Assembly: GCF_040436345.1 (NCBI RefSeq)
Contig: NC_133220.1
Coordinates: 10,299,664 to 10,363,663 of the forward strand
DNA length: 64,000 nucleotides
Reading direction: 5' to 3'
From: Pagrus major
Taxonomy: Eukaryota; Chordata; Actinopteri; Spariformes; Sparidae
The notes beneath the pieces are model-generated. The model had not been told where the DNA came from. It was given only the letters and a program-made list of their open reading frames with translations, and did no database searches. A program made the position numbers and the translations under genes. The first letter of the stretch is position 1. Every line of letters starts with the position of its first letter. Positions 24,441 through 36,510 of this stretch are shown here, in pieces.

Positions 24441-24790
24441 TAATATTTGCTTATTTTAAAAATATGATATCGGCTCATCTGGCAATACTATAAAATAACC
24501 ATAAATAATAAATAGTAACTTAATTAAAATGTTAGTTAACAGTTATTTAATTGTTAACAAACACTGAAATGCTTTAATAACCATTTATCAAGCAAATATT
24601 TATTGTAAAGTTTCAACTGATGTATTTATGGTTAATAAATACTGTGCAGTTTGTCTATAAACATCTGGATGGCCATTTTAAAATTGCAACTGATGTTTTT
24701 AAACCTTTACAATTGTTTGATTAACTGTTTATAAAGCAACTATACATTTACCATTTATTAATGGTGGTTATTAGAAGAGTTACTGATGAT
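24440..24790. mobile_element. AT-rich dispersed element D, copy 1
   Basis: It shares gaaatgctttaataaccatt, tattgtaaagtttcaactga, ggttaataaatactgtgcag and accatttattaatgg with 56037-56325. The ends are roughly inverted: ctataaaataacc on the left against ggttattagaag on the right. Confidence 0.7.
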
Positions 24791-25111
24791 TTAACCTCAG
24801 TTAGAGGATTTTCTTTGAACTCTTGGCTGCCTCAAGACAACAATGTTGGGAATAAATGGTTTAATCTTTAATAATACGTACATCTTATCCTGAAAAATAA
24901 GTATATCTAATGAATAAATGTTGGAAATTAAAAGGAAAATAGCATGAAATGGAAATATTAAAATAACTCAGTATATTTAGTTATATTCCAGCACTTTATT
25001 ATCTTACAAAGTTTTGTTCAAAGTCTCTTATCACTTTGAATTGTCTGTCACCTAAGAGCCGAGGTCAACTAGTAGTGTTTGAGGAGGTCTGAGCTAATCT
25101 GCAAGACATTG

Positions 25112-25182
<71 letters not shown>
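25112..25182. repeat. (CA)n microsatellite, about 35 units
   Basis: A pure CA run of about 70 bases that ends roughly 40 bases before a TATA-like box at 25224. It is the longest simple repeat in the window. Confidence 0.97.
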
Positions 25183-25184
<2 letters not shown>

Positions 25185-25223
25185 CACACACAGGTTTGTG
25201 TGCATAAGTAAACACGACTGCCC

Positions 25224-25278
25224 TATAAATATAAATTGCAGTCAATGGTGCTGGAATTCCTTTGCAGTCACTGACTCA
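25224..25278 (+). promoter_or_regulatory. Candidate core promoter: TATA box plus AP-1-like site
   Basis: TATAAATA lies at 25224-25231. A perfect AP-1 consensus TGACTCA lies at 25272-25278, within the imperfect palindrome gtcactgactcagtcac. A predicted start about 30 bases after the TATA box would be near 25255, followed by an exon-like stretch ending at a strong donor (25663). I infer this is an spdef promoter. AP-1 placed downstream of the start would be unusual. Confidence 0.4.
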
Positions 25279-25569
25279 GTCACTCTCCCTCGCTGCCTCT
25301 CGCTCTGTACACACCCCCAGCAGGTGCTTTCACTTGAGGTTTAGTTTGCAGTTGTGCTTTAGGCTCTGACTTTCAGGTTTTAGTGTGATTGTACCAAAGA
25401 GCCTGGGAGGGTCTGAGGCCTCAGACTGGAGGACAGTCACCGAGGGGGGAAACAGACTGAAGGGTGCCGCTCCTCTGCCCCTCAGGTAGCCGCCGGGCGT
25501 CCAAGTCTGAGCTGAGCGTTCGTCTGCAACGAGACAAAAAGGCCGTCCTTCATCCTCAACAGAACCAGA

Positions 25570-25604
<35 letters not shown>

Positions 25605-25663
25605 ACCTGCATCATCTCATCAGCCAAGCCTTTGCATCCAGCCAGCAGAGCATCTTTGCATCG
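25255..25663 (+). other. Candidate non-coding first exon of spdef
   Basis: The stretch is GC-richer than its surroundings and ends in tttgcatcg followed by a good donor (GTAAGA at 25664). Joined to the acceptor at 32354/32355, it would give a 5' UTR leading to the spdef start with a 6.7-kb intron, similar to the mammalian layout in which the ATG is in exon 2. It contains a (CTG)11 run at 25571-25603. No coding frame is conserved that I can recognise. RNA evidence would be decisive. Confidence 0.4.
25571..25603. repeat. (CTG)11 trinucleotide repeat
   Basis: Eleven uninterrupted CTG units inside the candidate spdef first exon. In one frame it reads as a cysteine run, which is not credible as protein. 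Confidence 0.95.
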
Positions 25664-26450
25664 GTAAGAAGACACCAACGTTACGCAACGTCCTAATTAT
25701 ACAGTGATGTGTATCCAAAAAAATACAGGTTTTATTTGCACATTGTTGTTTGAGAAGCATTTGTGTGACACTTTTCGGGAAATCCATGATATCATATTGT
25801 CTACAGTATATGTTATAGTTAAATTTAAAGCTGTCCAACTTCAACATCATCCTCTCATCTTTCAGAGAAAAGGACATCCTCTGTGCAACTTGTAGTCATT
25901 TATTATTATTTATGATTATTAATTTAAGATACTTAAAGTCAGTTAAAAATCTATTTTATAGCCAAAACATCCAGTCTTTAGTGGAGAAGATGAAAAGATG
26001 TTTTTAATTCACCTCATCATTCTGTTTTCTGCACATTTGCTCCGTCTCTTAGTCAAACTTTCCTGTTTTTCTTGTCCAATTGCATGTCAGCTTTCACGCC
26101 AAAGATTTAAAAAAACAACAAAATGTGGTCAGATAACAGGTGACAAGGGGGTTGACAGCGGCTGGTTGCCAAAAACCACAAGCTAACATATTCAAAATAA
26201 ACGTGTCGCTGCCGTCCAAGGTGTCAAACATAAACAAAACTGAAGTGGACTTTCTGCTTTCTGGCAACACCGTGCTTATGGTCTGGTTTGGTATAGGCAT
26301 AATAAAAATGAGTCCTCAAACATAAAAAACATTACTTTAATAGATAAAACAGACACGTTCAATATCATTAAAACAATAGTACATCAATAAGTACAACAAT
26401 TAAACTTGCAAGCCGCAGGAAACCCACCTCATGTAGTTATTGATATTTAT

Positions 26451-26472
26451 ATTATTATTATTATTATTATTA
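26451..26472. repeat. (ATT)n microsatellite
   Basis: Seven ATT units, immediately left of the TTAA-flanked element at 26492-26774. Confidence 0.9.
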
Positions 26473-26491
26473 ATCATACTATTCTCATATA

Positions 26492-26774
26492 TTAAAGGTG
26501 CACTGTGTAGTTTTGGGGAAAGACATTGTAATCAGAAGAGAAATATCTTTTTTTTAATGTCTAAACAAACTAAATAAACAAACAAACTCTTACTTTGCTT
26601 ATATTTGGCGGACCCCGCCACCCTTCTGACTTCTGAGAACAGTGTGTTTATTCAGTTATTGAAAAAATTAATATTTCAGAGTACTATTGTATTGTATTAT
26701 TACGTCATTCATACAGTAAAAATTAAAATTCTGAGTTTGAATTTTGTCTCCAAAACTACATAGTGCCCTTTTAA
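26492..26774. mobile_element. TTAA-flanked MITE with terminal inverted repeats
   Basis: TTAA flanks both ends (26492-26495 and 26771-26774). The left end aggtgcactgtgtagttttgg pairs with the right end ccaaaactacatagtgccctt with about three mismatches. The interior of about 235 bp is AT-rich with no ORF. TTAA duplications are the hallmark of piggyBac-type transposition, so I infer a non-autonomous piggyBac-like element. Confidence 0.75.
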
Positions 26775-28727
26775 CTTCAGCTATTTAAACTATTTTAAAA
26801 ACATTTTTATATCTGCAGTTGTGTTTGTTTATTCCACATCTTCTCTGTCCTACGTTGTCACACTCGGTTTAAATTGGCTCTTCTCTAAACCGGTTTCTGA
26901 TTAAACTATATTTCTATGTTACTTTTAAAACTCCTGCCATCAGCATCCACCACCACGTTAAAACCGGCCGCAGCAGCACACGCCTCAGGCCTCATATATC
27001 TTCACTATCTCTGCAAAAAAACAGGGGACAGGTTTATTTAGTCCTCCTCCCGTGCTTCACCTCCTAAACTCCAGGTCAAATCTTTTATTATTATCTGTAT
27101 CATTAACCGTGAATAAAGCCTCCTGTCAAAATTAATTTAAAACCAACAGAAAAGCGCTTGCGATGGTTTAGTGTTTCCTCAGAGGCTGGCCTGATGCCAG
27201 TGCACCTGACTAACAGTAAAAATGAATCACCGAGTGTACCAACATCCTCCACTGGCAGTTAATACAACCCACCCAGCGAGTAGAAGTTCAGGATAAATTC
27301 ACTTTAACAGACAGTGTTTGATCTGTGACATAGAAGCTACTGCAAACACACGCACGTTTGCAATTAATACCTAAACCTAATTTATTATGTGAACAGAGCA
27401 CCTGCACATGTTCAGTGTTCCCATAAATAAAACCTGTGAGGCAGAAGTCAAATCCTAATCACTTCCTCCTCCAGGCTGCAGGCTTTTCTTCACAGCAAAA
27501 GTCGTATTGAGCGAAGGAGCTCGACACAAAGATGAAACTCCATCTTTTTTTCTCCTTCTTCTCAGAACAATGACTTCCCGAGTTGGTCCAAGTTTCCCAT
27601 GAGAAACAATAACAAGGGGGGGGAGAAAAAAAAGTCTCCCTTTAACACTCACATGGCAAACAGTCACGCCTGGCTGTACACACTCCTTTAACTCCAGACT
27701 CAAACAACACAGACCTTTAATGTGTGAGTGTGTGTGAGCACAGGATTCACACTGTGAGATAGATGCTCTCAAATCTCACACATGACCTTTTTCTTTTTCA
27801 ACTCAGACTGATTCGAGCAGGTTAAGCACACTTTTTGAAAAAGAGCCGACTTTTGCTTGTTTTAATCTCTACTCATTAACTTTAATCTAAACACCAAGAC
27901 GACGTGTGTCACATAACTGTTGCAGCAACAGTGATCAATGGGCTGACAGGTTCATTTGTATCGGTCTGCTACTTTTACCACTTTCATTTACGACTTTACA
28001 ACTCTTTAACTTAGACTTTTACATGTTTTCCTTTGCTTTACAAGTGTCTTTTGTGAAGGAAGTTTCTTACTCACATATCAATTCTGTGTCAGGATTACTC
28101 TGGCCAACGTAATTGTGATTAACGATATTATCCTGATAGTCATAAAAATATTCTCTAAAATGCACCAAATAACACTGGAATCACTTTAACCTTCCATCTT
28201 GTTAGGAAACAAATATTTATATTGCATCACAGACGGGACGCACGTGGTTTTTTAGTGAAAAACAAACAATCAAAGACTCTTAAGTGATCGTAAATCATAA
28301 GGTCTTAATGCACATTTCCTGTCGTTTTTTTAGTTTGGGGTCCGTAGTATCCACACACACATCCGATTAAAACTTGTTTGTATGCAAGCCTTACCTTCAG
28401 GCACGGTGACAGGCTGAATAAATCAGGAAACCAATATTAGACTTCAGCGAGCTTTTTCTAGTCAATCATGGATGATTTTCACGATCTTGTCCCATCTCTA
28501 ACCACGTGCAGCTGAAAGGCCTCTGAAAATGAAAAGAGTAATGCCTGTATGCTTCTTATGTGCAGTGATGGGATTTAACTGAGTATCCCACTTGAATTGT
28601 GTCGTTAATCACACACATGATATTTGTCAATTTAAAAGATATTTTTTCATGTCAAGAAAGTCGCAGTTTGTCGTAAATAAAGTAAAATATCATCTGGTTT
28701 TGTGTCAAATGCTCAGTGAACTACATC
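26775..28727. other. Non-coding interval, candidate spdef intron 1
   Basis: No gene or recognised repeat. A minus-strand ORF at 27455-27772 has no known domain. Confidence 0.55.
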
Positions 28728-28900
28728 GACTCGCTCAACATACGTCACCAACACCAACATGGCTGCCAACTCAACAGAAAAGGTACTAAAAAGGAGGAAA
28801 ATCACAATAAATCTGCTCAATATGACAACTGCAGTTATGTTAAAAGGTAGTTTGTCAGTTTTAGACCATAGTAGAGTAACTATAGTTACAATCTATATGC
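28728..28900. repeat. Dispersed repeat, copy 2 (partner of 7246-7400)
   Basis: It contains gctcaacatacgtcaccaac, then ccaacatggc and tgacaactgcagtta, matching the copy in ilrun intron 1 in the same orientation. Confidence 0.6.
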
Positions 28901-29914
28901 ATCACATCCACAACTTCAGCACCACGACATGGTTTTCATTTGTTACGTAACATTTCTTGGGGACAAAATCTACCGTTTGGAAATGTGGCGGGAACATTTC
29001 TTTAGAAAGTAGCGTATTTTTAAAATGAAAATTAGTTGATCAGTTTAAGTAATTTTAATAACAGATACTCAAAGACTTTTACTAAACTACTGCATGTATG
29101 ACTTCTGGGAACTTTCTACAATACTGCTTATGTGACTTGATTCCTGTCTGGTATAACACGCAGGTAGATCTTTTGTCAGTTCTGTTTAATTTTTACAGAA
29201 AAAAACTTACTTTCGACAACTACAAGTTAATAACGATACAAACCGCGTTTTAAATAATGACATTCTTCAGGTTAGATGAGACCAAAGCACGTAGAAGGAA
29301 TATGGTTCCCAGGGTGGAGGCCTGCGTGGAGGGAGTCCTCTGCCGTCTGTGTCAAAGGCTGACTTTGCAGAGTAAATGGAGCGAGCTCTAATGCTCCTGA
29401 AATGAATATCGGCGTCTTGACCAAACTCATTTAGAGATCAGTCAGGGTCTTAATCCCTCTCCATAGGGGTGTGTGTTTGTGTCTTTTTCTTATGCCCCCT
29501 CTTCCTTTTGGAAGAAGGTAATATGGCTAAATTTGCTTTGCTAATGGGCTTAGCGCAAGCTGTTACAGAGCAGAGTTGACACACAGGCAGCAGCCAGGCT
29601 GGGATACCAGTGGCTTTTAATCTGACTCCTGATGGAGTGAAAGGGAGTGTGGGTGATAGTTTACGAGAAATCTGAAGATAAAAGGAGGAGGTTTTACAGC
29701 AGGGGGTCGGGGACAAGAGAGTGGAGAGGGAAATCTTTTTTTAGGGGGGCGGGAGAGATAACTTCATTTAAGTTTGGAAAAAGAAAAGATGTCTTTTTTC
29801 TAAAGTTTTTAGCAGCTCTGCAATTAAAGTGGCTTTGAGGAAAAAAAGAAAATAATCATGTGCATCGTGATTTTTCACTCTTGAATTGAAGTTTCCAAGA
29901 AGTATTCAGAATTC

Positions 29915-30185
29915 AGTCATTATCTACGATTGTCGGTGGAAAGTTGGGTTAAGTTTCGTAGTCCACAAAACATTTCTGGAGCAAAACAGTGCCGCAGCAT
30001 TCTCCTAAACAACCAAAGTAGATGGGGACTTGTTTTAAAACGTAAAAAGAAAAGAAAAAAGACATGAAATGGCTCCATACAGCTTGTCCAATGTAATTCA
30101 AGTCTACGGAAGCCCAGAGACCCCAAATTGATTCGAAAAGACAAAATTTAGACCCTTGAAGAAACTTCACCTGGACTCATTTTAC
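29915..30185. mobile_element. Fold-back repeat, copy 3
   Basis: It matches the left arm of the 41768-42385 copy: gtttcgtagtccacaaaaca, gcattctcctaaacaac, gatggggacttgttttaaaa, atggctccatacagctt. It serves as an intact reference for the site interrupted at 4967-5376. Confidence 0.75.
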
Positions 30186-30199
30186 TCTCCCCTCACGGT

Positions 30200-31490
30200 T
30201 GATTTTGGCTGATGGCTGTTCTTTCTTATAAAATTTTATGAGACCTTACTTTCTTTTGTGTCTTGACAAATAAAGCCATGCCTCTCCGTGAACATGTGCA
30301 CGGTGGGAGCACACTTCCTTTACCGAGGCATGAGCTACAACCACTGATAACCCGGTGTGTGTGACAGCAGTGTGCCTTCCCATATGCCAGCTGTGGGCAG
30401 CTAAACATTATGGGCGCCATATGCGAGTTCACCCTGAGATTACAACACTTGTGCTTACAGCTGACGTCCATAAATGACCGCTTATGATGGCAATTTCCTG
30501 TCGCAGCTATCAGTCGAGTCTTCATAAAGCAGACGCCTCGGTCGTGTTGTGCACGCTCTCCTCCACATTATCTAACTTGATTAAAAACTCCAGCTGACAG
30601 TGGAGACGGAGGGCTGCAGAGACGGCACCTTGAAAGCCCGAGCTGCTTCGGGTCTCAATACGAGTCACCTAAACCCCGAGACATCAGCCATTCTGGGCCG
30701 CTGACCCACAAATAAGAGACTCAGTCAAATCCATTTTGCCCCATGCCTGTCAGCGCTGTGTGTGTTTTAACTCTCTTGAGGGTCATTCCTCCAGTATCTC
30801 TGTTAGGCTTCTTATAGAGCATCGAGCAGCACTCACCTCAGATCAGCTCATAACACGTTAAGAGAAAGAGTTCCTGCCTGCAGCTGCTCTGATGGAGTTT
30901 CTTACTAAACACAAACAACTGCAGGTTTAGCAGCCAGAGAATTACAGGAGAGGAGCTGCAGAAGAAGGTATTTTATCTTTTTGACTCAAAGCATGAAATC
31001 GCTTGAATTTTTAATAATTTTGTCAGGCAGGATTGTCGTTTAGATGCAGATTTATATGATATTCTTAAACACAGGTTATGAAATAGTCTTGATTTAATGC
31101 TGATGCCTCAATGTGACTCACGTAAACAAACAAGAATATCAGTGAGTCACTACTTTGAAGACTTGCAGCTCGACTTGACAAATGGAGGAAACAAATGACT
31201 TTAGACTCGACCATGACTTGGAAGTTAAAGACTCGTGACTTGACTTTACACTTGATGCCTCGGCTGAGTCGTCTGTGTTCATTTTTGTTTTTAGCTTAGT
31301 TTTGTTTGTGTGTCTGTCGAGATTTCACTGGTTAGAAGTGATGTGGAGGGAGTATATTTTTTGGATTTAGAGGAAATTAAGAAATAAATAAAAAATAAAG
31401 CTTTTATAAAGTTATTTAGTTTTTGTTTGATTATATTTGTTTAACTAAATATCAATAATTATCATGCAAATTCACAAATTAAAGCTATTT
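30200..31490. other. Non-coding interval upstream of spdef coding exons
   Basis: No exon chain. The stretch gcagaagaag followed by gtatttta near 30960-30975 could be a donor of an alternative upstream exon, but support is weak. Confidence 0.5.
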
Positions 31491-31495
31491 TTTAT

Positions 31496-31600
31496 GGCTG
31501 AGTGCTGGGGATGAATTGAGGAGTCTCACAGCTTGAAGAGAAAGCTGCTCTGTAGTCTGGTGGTACAGCAGCAGAACAACTGGCTTTTTTATTATAAGGT
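31496..31600. repeat. Short dispersed repeat, copy 1 (partner of 48490-48580)
   Basis: gagtctcacagcttgaagag, then agctgctctgtagtctggtg and gtacagcagcag recur at 48490-48580 with small changes. Confidence 0.6.
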
Positions 31601-32354
31601 TTTATAACGTTGCTAAGAAATGTCGATAACTTTAGCTGCAGCTCAATAAAAATACTTGCCAACACAACACAAATATAATGGAGCATAGGTGGTGATTACC
31701 AAATTACATATTTAAAATTTCTTTGAAATTATCCCCCGATTACAACGATAATTACCTCAACATGTATTAAAAATTAGCCCAGCATGGTTTCATAATAATA
31801 TTCTGCTATTTTTCAAATAATTTCTTTAATATATTTTCAGGAAACTTCAGTCGAGCTTCTGCTTAACTTAACTACAGTTATTAATCTGAGTCTTCGCTAT
31901 GCATTTTGCAAAAAAAAAAACCAACAACAAAAAATACGTTGCTTCTTTCTTTCACTTGCTTCCTAAACAAATACGCGTGCGGCAGGTGTGCTCATACCGT
32001 TTTTGTCCACAGGGGCCGCCAGAATCAACAAAGATTAAAGTTCCTTGTAGCAACTTTAGCTTCAGAACAACTTTTATTGATTTTGGATGTGCTTATGTTA
32101 AAGGTGGGGGTGGAGAAGATGAGAGACAAGAGCGAGACACTGGAGACATAGTTCAGGTCCCAGTGACAATCTGATGTTGTCACAGCCCTTGTTTCCGGCA
32201 AATCTGCCTATTTTTTCCACAAAGAATCTTTTTATAAACATTTTGCAAAGCTTAAAGGACACGTTTAAAAGTTCATGTCTCTCAGTTCATGTGCATTGAC
32301 CATGCTCGAAATATAAAAGTTTAATTGGACTTTTCTTGTCTCCCTCGCCTGCAG

Positions 32355-32363
32355 GCACCAGTT
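32355..32363 (+). other. spdef 5' UTR remainder preceding the start codon
   Basis: A polypyrimidine tract and CCTGCAG acceptor end at 32354. Nine bases later is the ATG at 32364. This shows that an in-frame ATG at 32325 lies inside the intron and is not the start. Confidence 0.7.
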
Positions 32364-35300
32364 ATGTCAAATCCAGCGGGCCCAGTGTATGGATCCCGGA
32401 TGACAGACGACTCCCTCGCCATCCTGGATCGAAACAGGGTCTCTGGAGAACCCTGGGATCTCGAGGAGACCAAACCGAGCCTCTACCTTTCCTGCTTCGA
32501 CATGCTCCTCACTGAAGACGCCACCTGGCTGGTGAAAGTGTCCGAGGCCTCCCCGACGCTGGCTGTACCCATGACTCGCATGGAGCCCCAGGAGGAACCA
32601 GAGCAGTGCCCCGTCATTGACAGCCAGGAACAGGGACTCTCTCCTGGGCTGGAGGGTCAGGAGGAGGAGCGCTCTCTGGAGCAGGTGCAGAGCATGGTGG
32701 TGGGAGAAGTCCTGAAGGACATCGAAACAGCCTGCAAACTGCTCAACATCACCCCAGGTAAGCCGACTTCCACCACACCTGCTGCTGCAGTTTGTCATCT
32801 AAGACATATAACTGACAAAGACACAAATCTTTAAAGCACACAGGGAATTTTTTCATCACACAAAAAGAAAATGTTGCCCGTTATTTGCAGCTAAAGGGAT
32901 ACTGAGTCAGACACATTTAAGCTTCTGGATCTCGCACCCAAAATCAACACATATTTGTGTGGATAGTCCAGGAAAGATGACAGTTCAGATAAATCATATC
33001 CTTACTGACGCAAAGCCGTGTTTGCCCACTCCAGGATCTGTTTAATCCTGACCTTTGCATGCGTTCTCTCTTGGATTGTGACAGTGATGGTTCTTTCTTG
33101 CCATATTAGACGTCGTGTACACAGTCTTAAGGGCGAGGTCTCCTGTTCGTTGAGCAAACAGAGGCAGCATTATGTATTGTAAGGCTTCTGGCTGTCATAA
33201 AGCTGTGCAATCCCCAGTCATCTGTTCCACTGATTACAACTGCAGTGGCATAAAAGACTGATGACTTTGTGGTTTCAGTAAATGTATTATGCGTAAAAGT
33301 AAGAGGACATAATAAACACTGAAAAAACTTAACTAAACTTGACTTAGCTAGATTCGATATGACTTTAATCTCACTGGAGGTATAACTCAGGTAATTTACT
33401 GCAGGGGCAGCTGGGAGTTTTCTCACCTATCTCCTCTCTTAACTCTGTTCTCGTAGACCCTATCGAGTGGAACACAGGGAATGTCCAGAAGTGGCTGCTG
33501 TGGACTGAACATCTGTACAGGCTGCCGCACGCAGGAAAGGCCTTCCAAGACTTGACAGGAAAGGACCTGTGCGCCATGAGCGAGGAGGAGTTTCGCCAGC
33601 GCTCGCCGCAGTGTGGAGACACGCTGCATGCACACCTGGACATATGGAAGTCAGGTGTGTGTCTAACAAGTTCATCATAGCCACCTGCAGCTCCCACGAT
33701 GAGTGTATCAACCAGTGATTGAGTGTTTGTAACTTTTAAATGATCATTTTGGGCATTTTTCAACTTGTCTTCATGTATTTATGTACAATATTAGTAGATC
33801 TGGATAGACAAGTCAAGTCAATTCTCATTATGTAACCCAAAATCACAAACTTTGCAACCTCACTGGGCTTTTTCAATCCGTGCAGCACACAACATGACCA
33901 TGCAGAAACAAATTAACAAAATAATTGTCAGAGGAAGAGGTTTAAGCCTTGAATTAATTCAAAATAAACTTTTTTTTAATTGAATTTCTCTCTTCTCTCT
34001 TCAGCTGCCTGGATGAAAGAGAGGTGTTCAGTTGGAGACACAAAAACTACCGGTAGGTTTGGTTTCCTGATTTTCTGAATTAAATATTAAATCCATAATA
34101 ACTTTGAACAGAATCAGGCAAAATGAATCTGTTTTGCACATTTGCATTCTACAGACCACTGGACAGTTTCGTATTTTACTTGACTAAGTAGTGGTAAAAT
34201 ATATTAGACTCTCCTGTCTCCTGGTTAGTTTGGAAACATTAATGGCCTTTCCTCACAATGTTTCGGGCCTTGAGGGATGTGTGTTTTTCTCTGTTAATTA
34301 AAAAACTGTGGCCTTAAGGTCCAAATGTTGTTAATTTTTGCTTTGTTGTTGCAGGTGGTGAGGAGCTCTGGTCCGAGGCAGACTCATCTTGTTCAGGTCA
34401 GCCCATTCATCTGTGGCAGTTCCTCAGAGAACTCCTGCTGAAACCTCACAACTACGGACGCTGCATCCGCTGGCTCAATAAAGAAAAAGGTATCTTCGTG
34501 CTTTCAGCCCCTACTCCACTCACAGTTCAACTACTTTCAGAGCTTAGACCACAACTGAAATGTTAAGCGTTTTTATTGCTTACGCAGAAACTGACACTTC
34601 ATCCGCCTTCACTTGGTGCACGTCAACTCAAACCTCAAGTGCTTTCAGTATTTACTCATAAACCAAAAGTTCAACTCCACCTTCAGCTTCAAAACTTCAG
34701 AACAGTTGTTCACTTTCTTTCAAAAAACTCAGTATGTTCACATACTTCAGCAGCGAATCAGGACGGAGAGCGTGCAAAGTTTTCTTTAAAAAATTCAGAC
34801 TTTTAAAATTCTTTTTATGATCTTTTTTTATCTAGAAGTTCAAGAAACAAGGGCAGAGACAAGGATGTGGTTGTAATAGCAATTAAACAGCTAAAGAGGA
34901 GAGAGGGGTGAAGTCTCCTTATATTCTACTGGAAGAGTCAAAAGAGATACAAGAGAACATAAAACAAAGGCTTAACTGTCATTCTCCCCTCGGTCAATGC
35001 AAATAAATTGATAAACAAGAATTAAACATAACGGCTTTACGTCTGCAATCTTTTTGAATATTTTTTTCCAGAGATTTTGTTTGTATTCAGTGTTTTTTCT
35101 TCCTCATAAAACATTTGCAAATCAAACATTTAACTTTGAAATCTGCACATCTATTTTTACTTACGAGCAGTCTTCCCCCTTTGTGCCTTGCGCTGGCACA
35201 TTGCAGGGTTTTATTTCAAATAACTGTCATGTATAGATCAGTGGATCAACGTCAAATTATTGGCAGGATGGACAAGAACAAATAAAACAAGGACCCACTG

Positions 35301-35724
35301 ACAAAACATTCCTCCATAGCGCCATTAGTGGTCAAAAACTCCACAGAGTACCTTTAATCTCAGTGAGACTACTGGTTTAAATAAAAGAAAATCAAGCAAA
35401 CAACAAAGAAATATGCATGTGAAATGAAAAATGTGACGCTATGTTTATTTTTGTGCCGTTACAAATGTCGACTCTCTTGTGATTCCATCAGGTATTTTTA
35501 AAATCGAGGACTCGGCTCACGTCGCGAGGCTGTGGGGACTCAGAAAGAACCGGCCTGCTATGAACTATGACAAGCTGAGCCGCTCCATACGTCAGTACTA
35601 CAAGAAGGGCATCATCCGCAAGCCTGACGTGTCTCAGAGACTGGTGTACCAGTTCGTTCACCCGGTTTGTGGCAGCAGCATAGCGGGAGGAGCGAGAGGA
35701 GGAGATGGAAACCTCCCGAATTAA
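32364..35724 (+). CDS. spdef: SAM pointed domain-containing ETS transcription factor, complete CDS
   Basis: SPDEF is a nuclear transcription factor of secretory epithelia (goblet, prostate and airway cells in mammals). Coding exons 32364-32757, 33457-33654, 34005-34052, 34355-34489 and 35492-35724 join in phase to 335 residues. The N-terminus is divergent, but the block EEPEQCPVIDSQ then SLEQVQSMVVGEVLKDIE (about residues 85-128) is as in mammals. The Pointed/SAM domain covers about 130-210 (VQKWLLWTEH, LCAMSEEEFRQRSP, LHAHLDIWKSAAWMKE). The ETS domain covers about 231-316 (IHLWQFLRELLLKPHNYG, KNRPAMNYDKLSRSIRQYY). The recognition helix keeps the Ser and Gln of SRSIRQYY, which in the mammalian protein favour GGAT over GGAA sites. 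After VYQFVHPV the protein runs on for 18 residues (CGSSIAGGARGGDGNLPN), whereas the human protein, as I recall it, stops at VHPI. The equal total length is therefore a coincidence. Confidence 0.97.
32758..33456 (+). other. spdef coding-region intron 1
   Basis: Non-coding, 699 bases, GTAAGC to TCGTAG. No recognised repeat. Confidence 0.8.
33655..34354 (+). other. spdef coding-region introns 2 and 3
   Basis: Introns 33655-34004 and 34053-34354 flank the 48-base exon 3. Both are GT-AG, and no other feature is seen. Confidence 0.8.
34490..35491 (+). other. spdef intron 4, with a repeat terminus
   Basis: Non-coding, 1.0 kb, GTATCT to CATCAG. The segment near 35270-35360 (ctccatagcgccattagtgg, then ctccacagagtacctttaa) looks like the right end of a TTAA-type MITE. 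The left end was not found. Confidence 0.6.
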
Positions 35725-36510
35725 AAGGACACACTATCTCACCGCCATGCACTTGAAGACCTAACCCGAGATGAAGAGGTGACATGAAACACGTGCACTG
35801 ACCAACCCCAATGGTACACACTTCCACTGCCAACAGCTGGCAGCTGCTGTATGAAGGCTTATCTGAAGAGACAAAACAAGATGGCTGTCGAGGCTTTTTC
35901 CTGCTGCAAAAAGAAACAAAAAAAAAAACAGATTAAAAAACACGAACTGCCTTGTCTTTTGCATGATCTGCCTGTTTATTTTTCCATAATGTGATTCTCA
36001 GTTATTCTTTACTCTTTATTTCACCAAACCGTTCGAACCGATCGCTCCACAAGCTTCAGGGAAACGCCCGGCGCTCACTTTGTCTTTCCGTTCTGCTCAT
36101 GTTGACCACTGTCTCTGTTTGAGTTAGAGCCAGTTTTCCTGACGCAGTTGAAAATGTGGTTAGGATTGTTTTGCTTCTTTTTTGGGTTTGGTCCTCGCTG
36201 TTAAATAAACAGTCAGTCAGAGAGGAAAGGCTGTTCTGGTATCTCATCTGCAGACAAAGAGACTTTATTCCTTTGCTGGATCCTCACACCCGGCTGGGAC
36301 TGTATTGATGCCACTTTAATGTAATATAAGTGATGCATTCTCTTTATATTGTTTGACTGCTGAGGAGCCCTGCTTTCTAAACTGTATATTATACTCTGAC
36401 ATCTGGTTTATACTGCTGTACATGTTGCATTTTATGTTCTGGGTGTTTTATTGTTGAGACCCAAAGTGTTAAAATTGATATAAAATAAATAAATAAATAA
36501 ATACAGACAA
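35725..36510 (+). other. spdef 3' UTR with candidate polyadenylation signals
   Basis: AATAAA at 36204-36209 is followed by a GT-rich segment. A cluster of overlapping AATAAA units at 36484-36503 is also an (AAAT)n repeat. Either could end the transcript, giving a 3' UTR of about 0.5-0.8 kb. Confidence 0.55.

Noticed and set aside
25464..25667. ORF with a poly-cysteine run as a coding exon
   Set aside because: It is a (CTG)n translation and is not known from any SPDEF protein. The stretch is better read as untranslated.
32325..32363. Alternative upstream start for spdef (MDFSCLPRLQ...)
   Set aside because: The extra codons cover a polypyrimidine tract and the CCTGCAG acceptor, so they are intronic.
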